From positions 1-25,233 of the forward strand of contig JANTGN010000011.1 in assembly GCA_024762895.1 (NCBI GenBank): a stretch of DNA of 25,233 nucleotides, written 5' to 3'. The stretch's first letter is position 1, and the number at the start of each line of letters is the position of its first letter. The translations under genes were made by a program, and so were the position numbers. The notes under the pieces are model-generated. The model was given only the letters and a program-made list of their open reading frames with translations, did no database searches and was not told where the DNA came from. Source of the DNA: Thiotrichales bacterium (GTDB lineage Bacteria; Pseudomonadota; Gammaproteobacteria; J044). Positions 15,733 to 23,471 of this stretch are shown piece by piece.

Positions 15733-16244
15733 TGAGCGACCTTTTCTGCAGTCAGTCGTTACAATCGCTATACCGCTATGGCTATTCACTGACCCAGAAT
15801 GAAGCCAATGCCTATGATCTGTTGCAGGATGCACTGGCACGCTACCTGGCCCGTCCACACAAAAGTAAAACACTGGATAAACCCGAGTTCTATATACGAC
15901 GTATGATGCGAAACCAGTTTATCGATCAATTGCGACATATCAAACGCTTTCCGCTTGAAAGTCTGGACCAGGTAGATGAGCAGGCCGCCGACCTGGATCT
16001 GAACCAGTTTGAACAAATGATGATAGATCAGCATTTACTTGAGCAGATATGGATTCGGATTAATCCACTGGAAAGAGAACTGCTCCATCTCTGGGCGGTA
16101 GAGGGGATGACTGCTCTTGAAATTTCTGATCAACTTGAAACACCCAGGGGCACCATCCTTTCCCGTATACACAGACTACGCAAAAAAATTGAGGACCTGT
16201 TATCGGCAATGAATCAGGATAGTAAGGGAGGCCACTTTCAATGA
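15729..16244 (+). CDS. ECF-type RNA polymerase sigma factor
   Basis: 171-residue extracytoplasmic-function sigma factor. Region 2 spans about residues 10-75 (LYRYGYSLTQNEANAYDLLQ, then YIRRMMRNQFIDQLRH, which binds the -10 element). Region 4 spans about 103-160 (LERELLHLWAVEGMTALEIS, then a helix-turn-helix with TPRGTILSRIHRLRK). No region 1.1 or 3 is present, as usual for ECF. ATG at 15729 or 15732 may start it; the first overlaps the bufC stop. It lies inside the RiPP cluster and overlaps the membrane protein gene behind it, the usual sigma/anti-sigma pairing. It probably controls this operon and perhaps the EGKCG-peptide gene; that is inference. Confidence 0.93.
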   Translation: MMSDLFCSQSLQSLYRYGYSLTQNEANAYDLLQDALARYLARPHKSKTLDKPEFYIRRMMRNQFIDQLRHIKRFPLESLDQVDEQAADLDLNQFEQMMIDQHLLEQIWIRINPLERELLHLWAVEGMTALEISDQLETPRGTILSRIHRLRKKIEDLLSAMNQDSKGGHFQ

Positions 16245-16837
16245 AGCACTCCATGAAAGAAGCCATCAGACACCATACTGAACAGCAAAGTTTAAGTCAG
16301 ACTCAGCTCTCTGCATTACAGGCCCTGCAGACTCCTGAAAGGCATAGCACACCTTTCAGGCGTTATTACCTGGCTGGAACCCTGGCAGCTTCATTGATGG
16401 TTGCTGTACTGCTATTGCTATTCTTACAACCCGTGACTCAAAAAGACCTGATCCAGGAGATTGCTACCGAGGTCGTACAAAACCACCTACATCGCAAGCC
16501 CATGGAGATCGAGTCTCACGATCTGAATGTTCTGCGTAAATATTTTAACCGCCTCGATTTTCGCCCTGTCCAGAGTCACTATCTTGATCAGACGGGACTA
16601 CAGCTTGCGGGAGGGCGTTATTGCTCGCTACAGGGAATCACAGCCGCCCAGCTACGCTTCCAATACAAGGGCAGTGACCAGATACACACCCTCTATCAGG
16701 TCAGTTATGACCCCAAGGTATTCCAGAAACTCCCGCTGTATGATCAGGGTGAGAAGCCGGTTTCAACATATGCTAATGGCGTCAAGGTTACCCTGTGGGT
16801 AGAAAAAGGCATATTGTTTGCGCTGACAGAAGACTGA
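16241..16837 (+). CDS. Single-pass membrane protein, probable anti-sigma factor
   Basis: 198-residue protein with a short cytosolic N-terminus (about 1-40, helical, Gln/His-rich), one membrane helix at about 43-63 (YLAGTLAASLMVAVLLLLFL) and a periplasmic domain. The domain carries GGRYCSLQGITAAQLRF (125-141), a segment I associate with anti-sigma-like proteins encoded next to ECF genes. Its single cysteine, Cys128, faces the periplasm and could sense metal or oxidant. A classic HxxxCxxC zinc anti-sigma motif is absent. AGGGAG upstream supports the ATG at 16241, overlapping the sigma stop. The role is assigned from gene context and topology more than from sequence. It is unlike the multi-pass NrsF anti-sigma of Caulobacter. 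Confidence 0.7.
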   Translation: MKHSMKEAIRHHTEQQSLSQTQLSALQALQTPERHSTPFRRYYLAGTLAASLMVAVLLLLFLQPVTQKDLIQEIATEVVQNHLHRKPMEIESHDLNVLRKYFNRLDFRPVQSHYLDQTGLQLAGGRYCSLQGITAAQLRFQYKGSDQIHTLYQVSYDPKVFQKLPLYDQGEKPVSTYANGVKVTLWVEKGILFALTED

Positions 16838-16919
16838 TTTTTCACATCGCTGAATCCCGAACTCCGGTTTTACTGAACTAATCTTTATCCAGTGAACTCC
16901 AAATCAGGGTTAGTACTGG

Positions 16920-16948
16920 TTGCCAAAAAATAACAATACCTGTATTAC
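16920..16948 (+). promoter_or_regulatory. Candidate sigma-70 promoter of the ThDP enzyme operon
   Basis: TTGCCA (16920-16925, five of six matches to TTGACA) and TATTAC (16943-16948, four of six matches to TATAAT) are separated by 17 bases. A start site near 16955 would give a leader of about 40 bases with AGGAG at 16983-16987. The rest of the 156-base gap shows no terminator for the upstream operon. Confidence 0.45.
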
Positions 16949-16993
16949 GCGTCGCGTGATTCCAAAGACTGCAGGTCATCACAGGAGAAAAAC

Positions 16994-18646
16994 ATGAAGG
17001 CATCCGACCTGTTAGTGAAATGTCTGGAAGCCGAGGGCATTCAATATATCTTTGGTGTGCCCGGCGAAGAAAATGCAGACTTCATGATCTCGCTGGAGCA
17101 ATCCGAACAGATTCGTTTTGTGCTCACCCGACATGAACAGGGAGCCGCCTTCATGGCTGAGGCCTATGGCCGACTCACTGGAAACCCCGCCGGCTGTCTG
17201 GGTACCCTGGGCCCCGGAGCCACCAATCTGATTACCGGGGTTGCCGATGGTAATATGGATCATGCTCCCATGCTGGTACTCACAGGTCAGGGGGCATCTA
17301 CCCGCCTGCACAAGGAATCGCATCAGATCATGGACGTGGTCAGCATGTTTGAACCGGTAACCAAATGGGCCACCTCCATTATTCATCCCGACAACATTCC
17401 TGAAATCGTTCGCAAGGCAGTACGCCTGGCCCGGGCAGAAAAACCTGGGGCCTGCCACATCGAACTACCGGAAGATATTGCCAAGATGCAGACTGACAGG
17501 GAACCCATGCAACCCCGCCGATTTCGTCGACCCAGGCCAGAAAACGACATACTGCAGTCTGCCTTCGATCTTCTGAGACAAGCCAGACGCCCCATCATAC
17601 TTGCCGGGAATGGCTGCATACGTAAACGCGCCAGTCAGCAGCTACGGCAATTCTGTGCCCAGACGGGCATCGGTGTGATTAATACCTTTATGGGCAAGGG
17701 CGCTGTGGACATGGACTCCGAATGCTGCCTCTTCACGATAGGCCTGCAGGCAAAGGATGTCATCAGTTGCGCCCTGGATGCCTCAGACCTGGTCATCACC
17801 CTGGGCTATGACATCGTCGAATACCCCCCTCAGCTCTGGAATGCCGATGGACATAAACACATCATCCATGCCGATTTTCAACCCGCCGAGATCGATGCCC
17901 ATTACCACCCCGAGGTTGAACTTGTCGGTGACCTGGCCCTGACCCTGGAACACCTGACCCGGCTGGTAAAGTCTTTCGGTGGACTGGATTTAGACCTTAC
18001 TCAACAGGCCTCGGTACGCCAGGAAATGCAGGAAGAGCTTAAACGACATAAGGATGACGAGACCCATGACACTATCCGCCCCCAGAAGGTCCTGTGGGAT
18101 GCCCGCGAGGTCATGGGACCCGAAGACATCCTGCTATCCGATGTCGGGGCTCACAAGATGTGGATCGCTCGTCATTATCAATGTCATGAACCGAACACCT
18201 GTCTGATTCCCAATGGATTTGCCTCCATGGGCTTTGCCCTGCCCGGGGCCATCGCCGCCCATATCGTGCATCCGGACAAACGCATCCTCGCCATCTGTGG
18301 TGACGCCGGGTTTCTGATGAATGTTCAGGAAATGGAGACAGCCAGAAGGCTCAACAGTCGTATCGTCATCATGGTCTGGGAAGACCATGAGTACGGACTG
18401 ATTGCCTGGAAGCAGACCAACGAATTTGGGCATCACACCGATCTTTCATTTGGCAATCCAAACTGGTCTCAACTGGCTAGTGCCTTCGGCTGGAACTACC
18501 ATTGGGTAAGCCAAAGTACAAAGTTAAAGGATTCCCTGGTGTACGCCTTTGACGAAGAAGGTCCCAGCCTGGTTGTCCTGCCCATCGACTATCGGGAAAA
18601 CCTGGAACTAACGCGCAGGCTTGGAGATGTTATCTGTCCCATCTGA
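16994..18646 (+). CDS. Acetolactate synthase-like ThDP-dependent enzyme
   Basis: 550-residue member of the thiamine diphosphate enzyme family, closest in appearance to catabolic acetolactate synthase (AlsS) large subunits, which join two pyruvates with loss of CO2. The catalytic Glu48 sits in TRHEQGAAFMAEAYGR. The ThDP/metal motif begins at Gly436-Asp437-Ala438 (GDAGFLMN) and ends about 28 residues later in VWEDHEYGLIAWKQ, where the usual Asn/Asp region reads ED. GTLGPGATNLITG is typical of the family. No regulatory small subunit (IlvN) is encoded next to it, which argues against a biosynthetic ilvB. Other acceptors or 2-oxo acids are possible. AGGAG lies 6 bases before the ATG. An aldehyde dehydrogenase follows after 16 bases, so the product may be an aldehyde or a derivative of one. 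Confidence 0.85.
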   Translation: MKASDLLVKCLEAEGIQYIFGVPGEENADFMISLEQSEQIRFVLTRHEQGAAFMAEAYGRLTGNPAGCLGTLGPGATNLITGVADGNMDHAPMLVLTGQGASTRLHKESHQIMDVVSMFEPVTKWATSIIHPDNIPEIVRKAVRLARAEKPGACHIELPEDIAKMQTDREPMQPRRFRRPRPENDILQSAFDLLRQARRPIILAGNGCIRKRASQQLRQFCAQTGIGVINTFMGKGAVDMDSECCLFTIGLQAKDVISCALDASDLVITLGYDIVEYPPQLWNADGHKHIIHADFQPAEIDAHYHPEVELVGDLALTLEHLTRLVKSFGGLDLDLTQQASVRQEMQEELKRHKDDETHDTIRPQKVLWDAREVMGPEDILLSDVGAHKMWIARHYQCHEPNTCLIPNGFASMGFALPGAIAAHIVHPDKRILAICGDAGFLMNVQEMETARRLNSRIVIMVWEDHEYGLIAWKQTNEFGHHTDLSFGNPNWSQLASAFGWNYHWVSQSTKLKDSLVYAFDEEGPSLVVLPIDYRENLELTRRLGDVICPI

Positions 18647-18662
18647 TTTATGGAGTTGTTCC

Positions 18663-20105
18663 ATGAGTACTTTATTCGAGACCCTGACAACCGAACGGAT
18701 TGGCATTAGCGGCAAACTGGATGTCCTGGCTCCTTTTAACCAGCAACGACTGGGCCAGGTAGAGACCGTTAATAGTGAAGGGGTAGACCACGCCCTTAAG
18801 GTTGCCCATGCATGCTTTAAGGATCGCGCTAACTGGCTCGACGCGGCCACACGCATCGCCATCCTGGAACGTGCAGCAGCCATCCTGACGGAACGTGCCG
18901 ATGCTATTGCCATTGCTGCCGCTGAAGAAGGCGGCAAACCCCTGATGGATTCCGAGGTCGAGGTCGCTCGGGCCATCGACGGCCTGAAATCTTGTGTGGA
19001 CAGTCTGCGCCAGCAACATGGACAAGAGGTCCCCATGGGCCTGAATACCGCCTCAGCGAACCGTCTTGCAGTCACGCAGCATGAACCCATTGGCGTTGTG
19101 GTTGCGGTGAGTGCCTTCAATCATCCCGTCAATCTGATAGTGCACCAGGTAGGGCCCGCCATCGCCGCGGGCTGCCCGGTTATCATCAAACCCGCAGAGG
19201 ACACACCCCTGTCCTGCTTCAGGATTGTGCGCATCCTGCGCGAGGCCGGACTCCCCGAACAGTGGTGCCAGGCCCTGCTCACGGACAGCCACGAAAGCAC
19301 GGAACGTCTGGTCACCGATCCGCGCGTTGGATTTTTCAGTTTCATCGGTAGCGCACGTATAGGCTGGATGCTGCGTTCGAAACTTGCACCTGGAACCCGT
19401 TGCGCCCTGGAACACGGGGGCGCCGCGCCCGTCATCGTGGCCCAAGACGCCGATCTGGCCAACACACTGCCCGCCCTGGCCAAAGGGATTTTTTATCATG
19501 CCGGGCAGGTTTGTGTATCCGTACAACGCATCTTTGCCCATCGTTCTATCGCGAAAGGCCTGGCCGACAAACTGGCCGATCGGGCCCGTTCCCTGAAGGT
19601 CGGCGATCCCGTAATACCGGATACGGAGGTTGGCCCCCTGATACGTCCTCGGGAAATCGAACGGATACATGACTGGGTTCAGGAGGCAGCTGGACAGGGC
19701 GCAACGATACTATGCGGGGGCAAACCGCGCTCAGATTGCTGCTACGAACCCACGGTCGTTTTCGACCCATCCCAGGAGTGTAAGCTGAGCACTCAGGAGA
19801 TCTTTGGGCCCGTCGTCGCGGTCTATCCCTATGACGATCTGGCAACCGCGATTAAACAAGCCAATGCCCTGCCCTATGCCTTTCAGGCCGCGGTTTTTAC
19901 TCAGGCTATCGACACAGCCCTCCATTGTTATCAACACCTGGAGGCCTCGGCTGTCATGGTGAATGACCATACGGCCTTTAGAGTGGACTGGATGCCGTTT
20001 AGCGGCCTGAAGCAATCGGGCCTGGGGGTCGGTGGTATTCCTTACACCTTCAAGGACATGCAGATTGAAAAGATGCTTGTCATGCACTCTCAAGGCCTAC
20101 GCTAA
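18663..20105 (+). CDS. NAD(P)-dependent aldehyde dehydrogenase
   Basis: 480-residue ALDH-superfamily enzyme oxidising an aldehyde to a carboxylic acid or acyl product. The catalytic general base Glu250 lies in LEHGGAAPV and the nucleophile Cys284 in AGQVCVSVQR. The cofactor-binding region shows GVVVAVSAFNHPVN (the Asn counterpart) and KPAEDTPLSCFR. STQEIFGPVVAVYPYDD and the C-terminal FSGLKQSGLGVGG are standard. The true start is the ATG at 18663 with GGAG in front; a frame from 18621 overlaps the previous gene. The substrate is not evident. It resembles lactaldehyde, succinate-semialdehyde or phosphonoacetaldehyde dehydrogenase-type members more than betaine aldehyde types. It is probably in one transcript with its neighbours. 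Confidence 0.9.
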   Translation: MSTLFETLTTERIGISGKLDVLAPFNQQRLGQVETVNSEGVDHALKVAHACFKDRANWLDAATRIAILERAAAILTERADAIAIAAAEEGGKPLMDSEVEVARAIDGLKSCVDSLRQQHGQEVPMGLNTASANRLAVTQHEPIGVVVAVSAFNHPVNLIVHQVGPAIAAGCPVIIKPAEDTPLSCFRIVRILREAGLPEQWCQALLTDSHESTERLVTDPRVGFFSFIGSARIGWMLRSKLAPGTRCALEHGGAAPVIVAQDADLANTLPALAKGIFYHAGQVCVSVQRIFAHRSIAKGLADKLADRARSLKVGDPVIPDTEVGPLIRPREIERIHDWVQEAAGQGATILCGGKPRSDCCYEPTVVFDPSQECKLSTQEIFGPVVAVYPYDDLATAIKQANALPYAFQAAVFTQAIDTALHCYQHLEASAVMVNDHTAFRVDWMPFSGLKQSGLGVGGIPYTFKDMQIEKMLVMHSQGLR

Positions 20106-20154
20106 CTGCCCGATTCCAGGGACCTGCGGCCAATAACATACGAAGGAGGTCGTC

Positions 20155-21681
20155 ATGACGCTATCGGAACTCTCCAACATCATCTTACCCGTGCTGGAGT
20201 TCATGTCGATTCTGTTTGTATTTGTCATCGGCCTCATCGTGTTATGGCTGGCCATCATCTATGTGGTGGACATTACCCAGACACACCAGGCTATACGACA
20301 TAACTACCCGGTCATTGGACGACTGCGTTACCTCTTTGAGCACCTGGGCACTTTTTTTCGCCAATACTTCTTTGCCATGGACCGCGAGGAATTACCCTTC
20401 AACCGTGCCGAACGTGGCTGGGTCTACCGAGCTGCCAAGGATATGGATAACACCCTGGCGTTTGGTTCCACACGTGATCTCAGACCCGAGGGCACGATTC
20501 TATTCGTCAATTGCCCTTACCCCACCCTGGACACCGATGCCACCATAGCCGAACCCCTGATTATTGGCCCGGATTGCCGGGAACCCTATACCACGACCTC
20601 TATCTTCAACATCTCCGGTATGAGCTATGGGGCGATATCCAAACCTGCGGTATGTGCCCTTTCCGAAGGCGCTCGCAAAGCCGGTTGCTGGTTAAATACC
20701 GGTGAAGGCGGCCTTTCACCCTGGCACCTGGAAGGTGGAGCCGACCTGGTGATGCAGATTGGCACCGCTAAATACGGCGTACGGGATGATCATGGGGAGC
20801 TGTCGGATGAAAAACTCAAAGAGCTGGCAGCCCATCCGCAGGTCAGGATGTTTGAAATCAAACTCAGCCAGGGCGCCAAGCCGGGCAAGGGAGGCATACT
20901 CCCGGGTAGCAAGGTCACCAAAGAGATTGCCGAAATACGCTGTATCCCGGTGGGTGAAGACTCGATCAGTCCCAACAGGCATCCGGATATCGACAATAAC
21001 GATGACCTGATTGCGATGATCCAGCGCATACGAAAGGTCACAGGCAAACCGGTGGGTTTTAAGTGTGTCATTGGTGCCTGGGGCTGGATTGATGACCTCC
21101 TCAATCGCATCAATCAGCAGGGGCCCGATGCTGCCCCGGATTTCATCACCATTGATAGCGCCGATGGTGGATCCGGCGCCGCACCCATGAGCCTGATGGA
21201 TTATATGGGCCTGACCATTCGTGAGAGCCTGCCACTGATCGTAGACAAACTCACCGCCCATGGCCTGAAGGAACGGATCAAGGTGATCGCCTCAGGCAAA
21301 CTCACCAATCCGGCCGATGTGGCCTGGGCCCTGTGCATGGGGGCTGATTATGTCGTTTCGGCCAGGGGCTTCATGTTTTCACTCGGTTGCATCCAGGCGC
21401 TACAGTGTAATAAAAATACCTGCCCAACGGGAATAACCACCCATAACCCCAAGCTGCAACAGGGCCTGAATCCCGGGCATAAGTCGCTGCGGGTCGCCAA
21501 TTATGCACGTAATATCGAGCATGAAGTCGGGGTGATTGCCCATTCCTGCGGCGTGCGGAACCCTCGTCTTCTGCGTCGCTTCCATGCGCGCATGGTGATG
21601 CAGGATGGTCACTCGGTACCCTTAAATGAACTCTACCCGGAGCCCAAATCGAAGCTCACATCCGAGTCATCGGCGAGCTGA
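20155..21681 (+). CDS. Membrane-anchored FMN-binding glutamate synthase domain protein
   Basis: 508-residue protein of the stand-alone glutamate-synthase-domain family. A transmembrane helix at about 15-38 is followed by a FMN TIM barrel: SGMSYGAISKPA (about 152-163), NTGEGGLSPWH, IKLSQGAKPGKGG, GADYVVSARG. A 3Fe-4S site has Cys412, Cys418 and Cys423. It lacks the glutamine amidotransferase and GltB C-terminal domains, so it is not a complete GOGAT. Its reaction is unknown for most family members. A strong AAGGAGGT site (20143-20150) precedes the ATG. It follows the aldehyde dehydrogenase by 49 bases; this three-gene order suggests one pathway in which it might accept electrons or aminate a product, though nothing in the sequence proves that. 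Confidence 0.88.
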   Translation: MTLSELSNIILPVLEFMSILFVFVIGLIVLWLAIIYVVDITQTHQAIRHNYPVIGRLRYLFEHLGTFFRQYFFAMDREELPFNRAERGWVYRAAKDMDNTLAFGSTRDLRPEGTILFVNCPYPTLDTDATIAEPLIIGPDCREPYTTTSIFNISGMSYGAISKPAVCALSEGARKAGCWLNTGEGGLSPWHLEGGADLVMQIGTAKYGVRDDHGELSDEKLKELAAHPQVRMFEIKLSQGAKPGKGGILPGSKVTKEIAEIRCIPVGEDSISPNRHPDIDNNDDLIAMIQRIRKVTGKPVGFKCVIGAWGWIDDLLNRINQQGPDAAPDFITIDSADGGSGAAPMSLMDYMGLTIRESLPLIVDKLTAHGLKERIKVIASGKLTNPADVAWALCMGADYVVSARGFMFSLGCIQALQCNKNTCPTGITTHNPKLQQGLNPGHKSLRVANYARNIEHEVGVIAHSCGVRNPRLLRRFHARMVMQDGHSVPLNELYPEPKSKLTSESSAS

Positions 21682-21822
21682 GACCTGAGAACGAGAACCG
21701 GGCTGAACCCTGACCGCGGTTTATGGTCGAAGCAGATATCGTATAAAGTCGTGAATCCACAGGCCTGAAAAGCTAGAATCATGATTATGCACCCCTTAGG
21801 GAACTGGCAGAGGAACCCACTC

Positions 21823-22686
21823 ATGAGTAATCGCAGATACCCCGTGCAGGGAGCCGGACTGGGCCTGAGAAGAGACCATCTGGATATACTGCAGGATGAG
21901 ATACCTTCAGAAATTGATTTTATGGAGGTCGCCCCCGAGAACTGGCTCAAGGTTGGCGGGTATCTGGGCAAGCAGTTTCGTGACATTGCCGAGCGCATCC
22001 CCGTTGCCCTGCATGGCCTTTCCCTGTCCATTGGTGGCCCTGCCCCCCTGGATGAAGGCCTGGTACGCGACATAAAGACCTTCATGGATGAGCACCACTG
22101 CCCGGTGTATACCGAGCATCTGAGTTACTGTTCCGATGAGGGACACCTCTATGACCTCATGCCCATCCCTTTTACCGAAGAGGCCGTGCATTATGTGGCC
22201 GATCGCATCAGGCGTGTGCAGGACATACTCGAGCGTCGTATCGCCATGGAAAACGTCTCCTACTACGCCGCACCCGGACAGGAGATGGAGGAAATCGAAT
22301 TTCTGAAGGCCGTCATCGAAGAGGCCGACTGTGATCTCCACCTCGATGTCAATAACATCTATGTCAATTCGATCAACCACGGTTACGACCCCGAGACCTT
22401 CCTCAGGGCCATGCCCGGTGAGCGTATCGTCTATTGCCATGTGGCGGGTCATTACACCGAGGCCGAAGATCTGCTGGTCGACACCCATGGCTCCGATGTC
22501 ATTGATCCTGTCTGGCAACTCCTCGAAACGGCCTATGAGACCTTTGGCGTCTTCCCTACCCTGCTGGAAAGAGACTTCAATATCCCCCCTCTGGCAGACC
22601 TGTTGAAGGAAGTCCGAATGATTCATGACCTGCAGGAAAAGTGGAAACGTCTCCTGGCACAACAGCCGGTACAGGCCCATGGATGA
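21823..22686 (+). CDS. hvfB: DUF692 multinuclear non-heme iron oxidase, HvfB/UPF0276 type
   Basis: 287-residue MNIO enzyme, clearly diverged from the one at 14078. It carries the signature GAGLGLRRDH (10-19) and MEVAPENWLKVGG (34-46), typical of the UPF0276/HvfB branch, with the intact second Glu of the E-x-x-x-E-N motif. Candidate iron ligands are His64 (LHGLSLSI), His99 (TEHLSY), Glu143 (AMENVSYY), Asp175 (LDVNNIY), His186, His206 (CHVAGH), Asp220 and His222, and Glu249 (LLERDFNIP). An AGAGGA site precedes the ATG at 21823; an earlier in-frame ATG at 21781 adds unrelated residues. No cysteine-containing precursor is encoded in the 141-base gap upstream or directly downstream. Its likely substrate is the EGKCG peptide at 13323, by family resemblance. 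Confidence 0.92.
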   Translation: MSNRRYPVQGAGLGLRRDHLDILQDEIPSEIDFMEVAPENWLKVGGYLGKQFRDIAERIPVALHGLSLSIGGPAPLDEGLVRDIKTFMDEHHCPVYTEHLSYCSDEGHLYDLMPIPFTEEAVHYVADRIRRVQDILERRIAMENVSYYAAPGQEMEEIEFLKAVIEEADCDLHLDVNNIYVNSINHGYDPETFLRAMPGERIVYCHVAGHYTEAEDLLVDTHGSDVIDPVWQLLETAYETFGVFPTLLERDFNIPPLADLLKEVRMIHDLQEKWKRLLAQQPVQAHG

Positions 22687-23443
22687 GCGTAGCCACCTGC
22701 ATCGGCAACAACAGGCCTTTGCCGCCCACATTCGAGACCCGGAAAACCAGCCCGCCCCCGAGGGTATCGAAGACCGCCGCATGGCAATCTATCGAGAACT
22801 GTTTTTCAATAATATCGCAGGGTTTATCAGTACGGGATTTCCGGTACTCAAACAACTCTATACCAACGAGGCCTGGGAACGCATGGCCAGAGACTTTTTC
22901 GTCCGCCATCGTTGCCATACTCCCTTATTCCTGGAGATATCCCGGGAGTTTCTCGACTATCTGCAGAACGAGCGAGAACCCCAGCCAGAAGACCCTCCCT
23001 TCCTGCTCGAACTGGCCCACTATGAATGGGTAGAACTGGCCCTGTCGGTAGATGACACCGAGATCAGTCTTGAACAGATTGATCCCGATGGGGATTTACT
23101 CGAGGGCAGCCCGGTTATCTCCGCCCTGGCCTGGCCGCTGAGCTATACCTATCCGGTTCATCGGATCTCACCCGATTTTCAACCAGAAGTTCCAGAAACT
23201 CCGACTTACCTGGTGGTCTACCGCAATCCTGAGGATGAGGTCGGGTTTCTGGAACTCAACCCCGTCACCGCGCGCCTGCTACAGCTAATTGGCGAACAAC
23301 CCGATGCCACCGGCCGTCAACTCCTGGAACAGATAGCCACCGAGCTCAATCACCCCAATGCCGATGTCGTGTTACAGGGCGGCCTCGATGCCTTGCAGGC
23401 CCTCAGGGAAAACGGCGTGATCCTTGGCACGCGTATCCTCTAA
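22679..23443 (+). CDS. hvfC: DUF2063 MNIO partner protein, HvfC type
   Basis: 254-residue DUF2063 protein, expected to bind the precursor and assist the MNIO. The N-terminal domain shows EDRRMAIYRELFFNNIAGF (about 30-48), FISTGFPVLKQL, FFVRHRCHTPLFLEISREFLDYL and ELAHYEWVELAL. The C-terminal half contains YLVVYRNPEDEVGFLELNPVTARLL and ends in a short winged-helix-like region (LLEQIATELNHPNADVVLQG). It overlaps the MNIO gene by 8 bases and the ATG at 22679 is chosen because the upstream frame lies in hvfB. It is distinct from the bufC partner at 14956, consistent with different client peptides. Confidence 0.9.
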   Translation: MDERSHLHRQQQAFAAHIRDPENQPAPEGIEDRRMAIYRELFFNNIAGFISTGFPVLKQLYTNEAWERMARDFFVRHRCHTPLFLEISREFLDYLQNEREPQPEDPPFLLELAHYEWVELALSVDDTEISLEQIDPDGDLLEGSPVISALAWPLSYTYPVHRISPDFQPEVPETPTYLVVYRNPEDEVGFLELNPVTARLLQLIGEQPDATGRQLLEQIATELNHPNADVVLQGGLDALQALRENGVILGTRIL

Positions 23444-23471
23444 CCCCCCCGGACCCAGATACACACCTATC

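Noticed and set aside
20155..21681. Complete glutamate synthase large subunit (gltB)
   Set aside because: It is only 508 residues, with a membrane helix and no glutamine amidotransferase or C-terminal GXGXG domain.
21907..22782. 291-codon minus-strand open frame
   Set aside because: Antisense to the second DUF692 gene; Asp/Ile-rich shadow translation without motifs.
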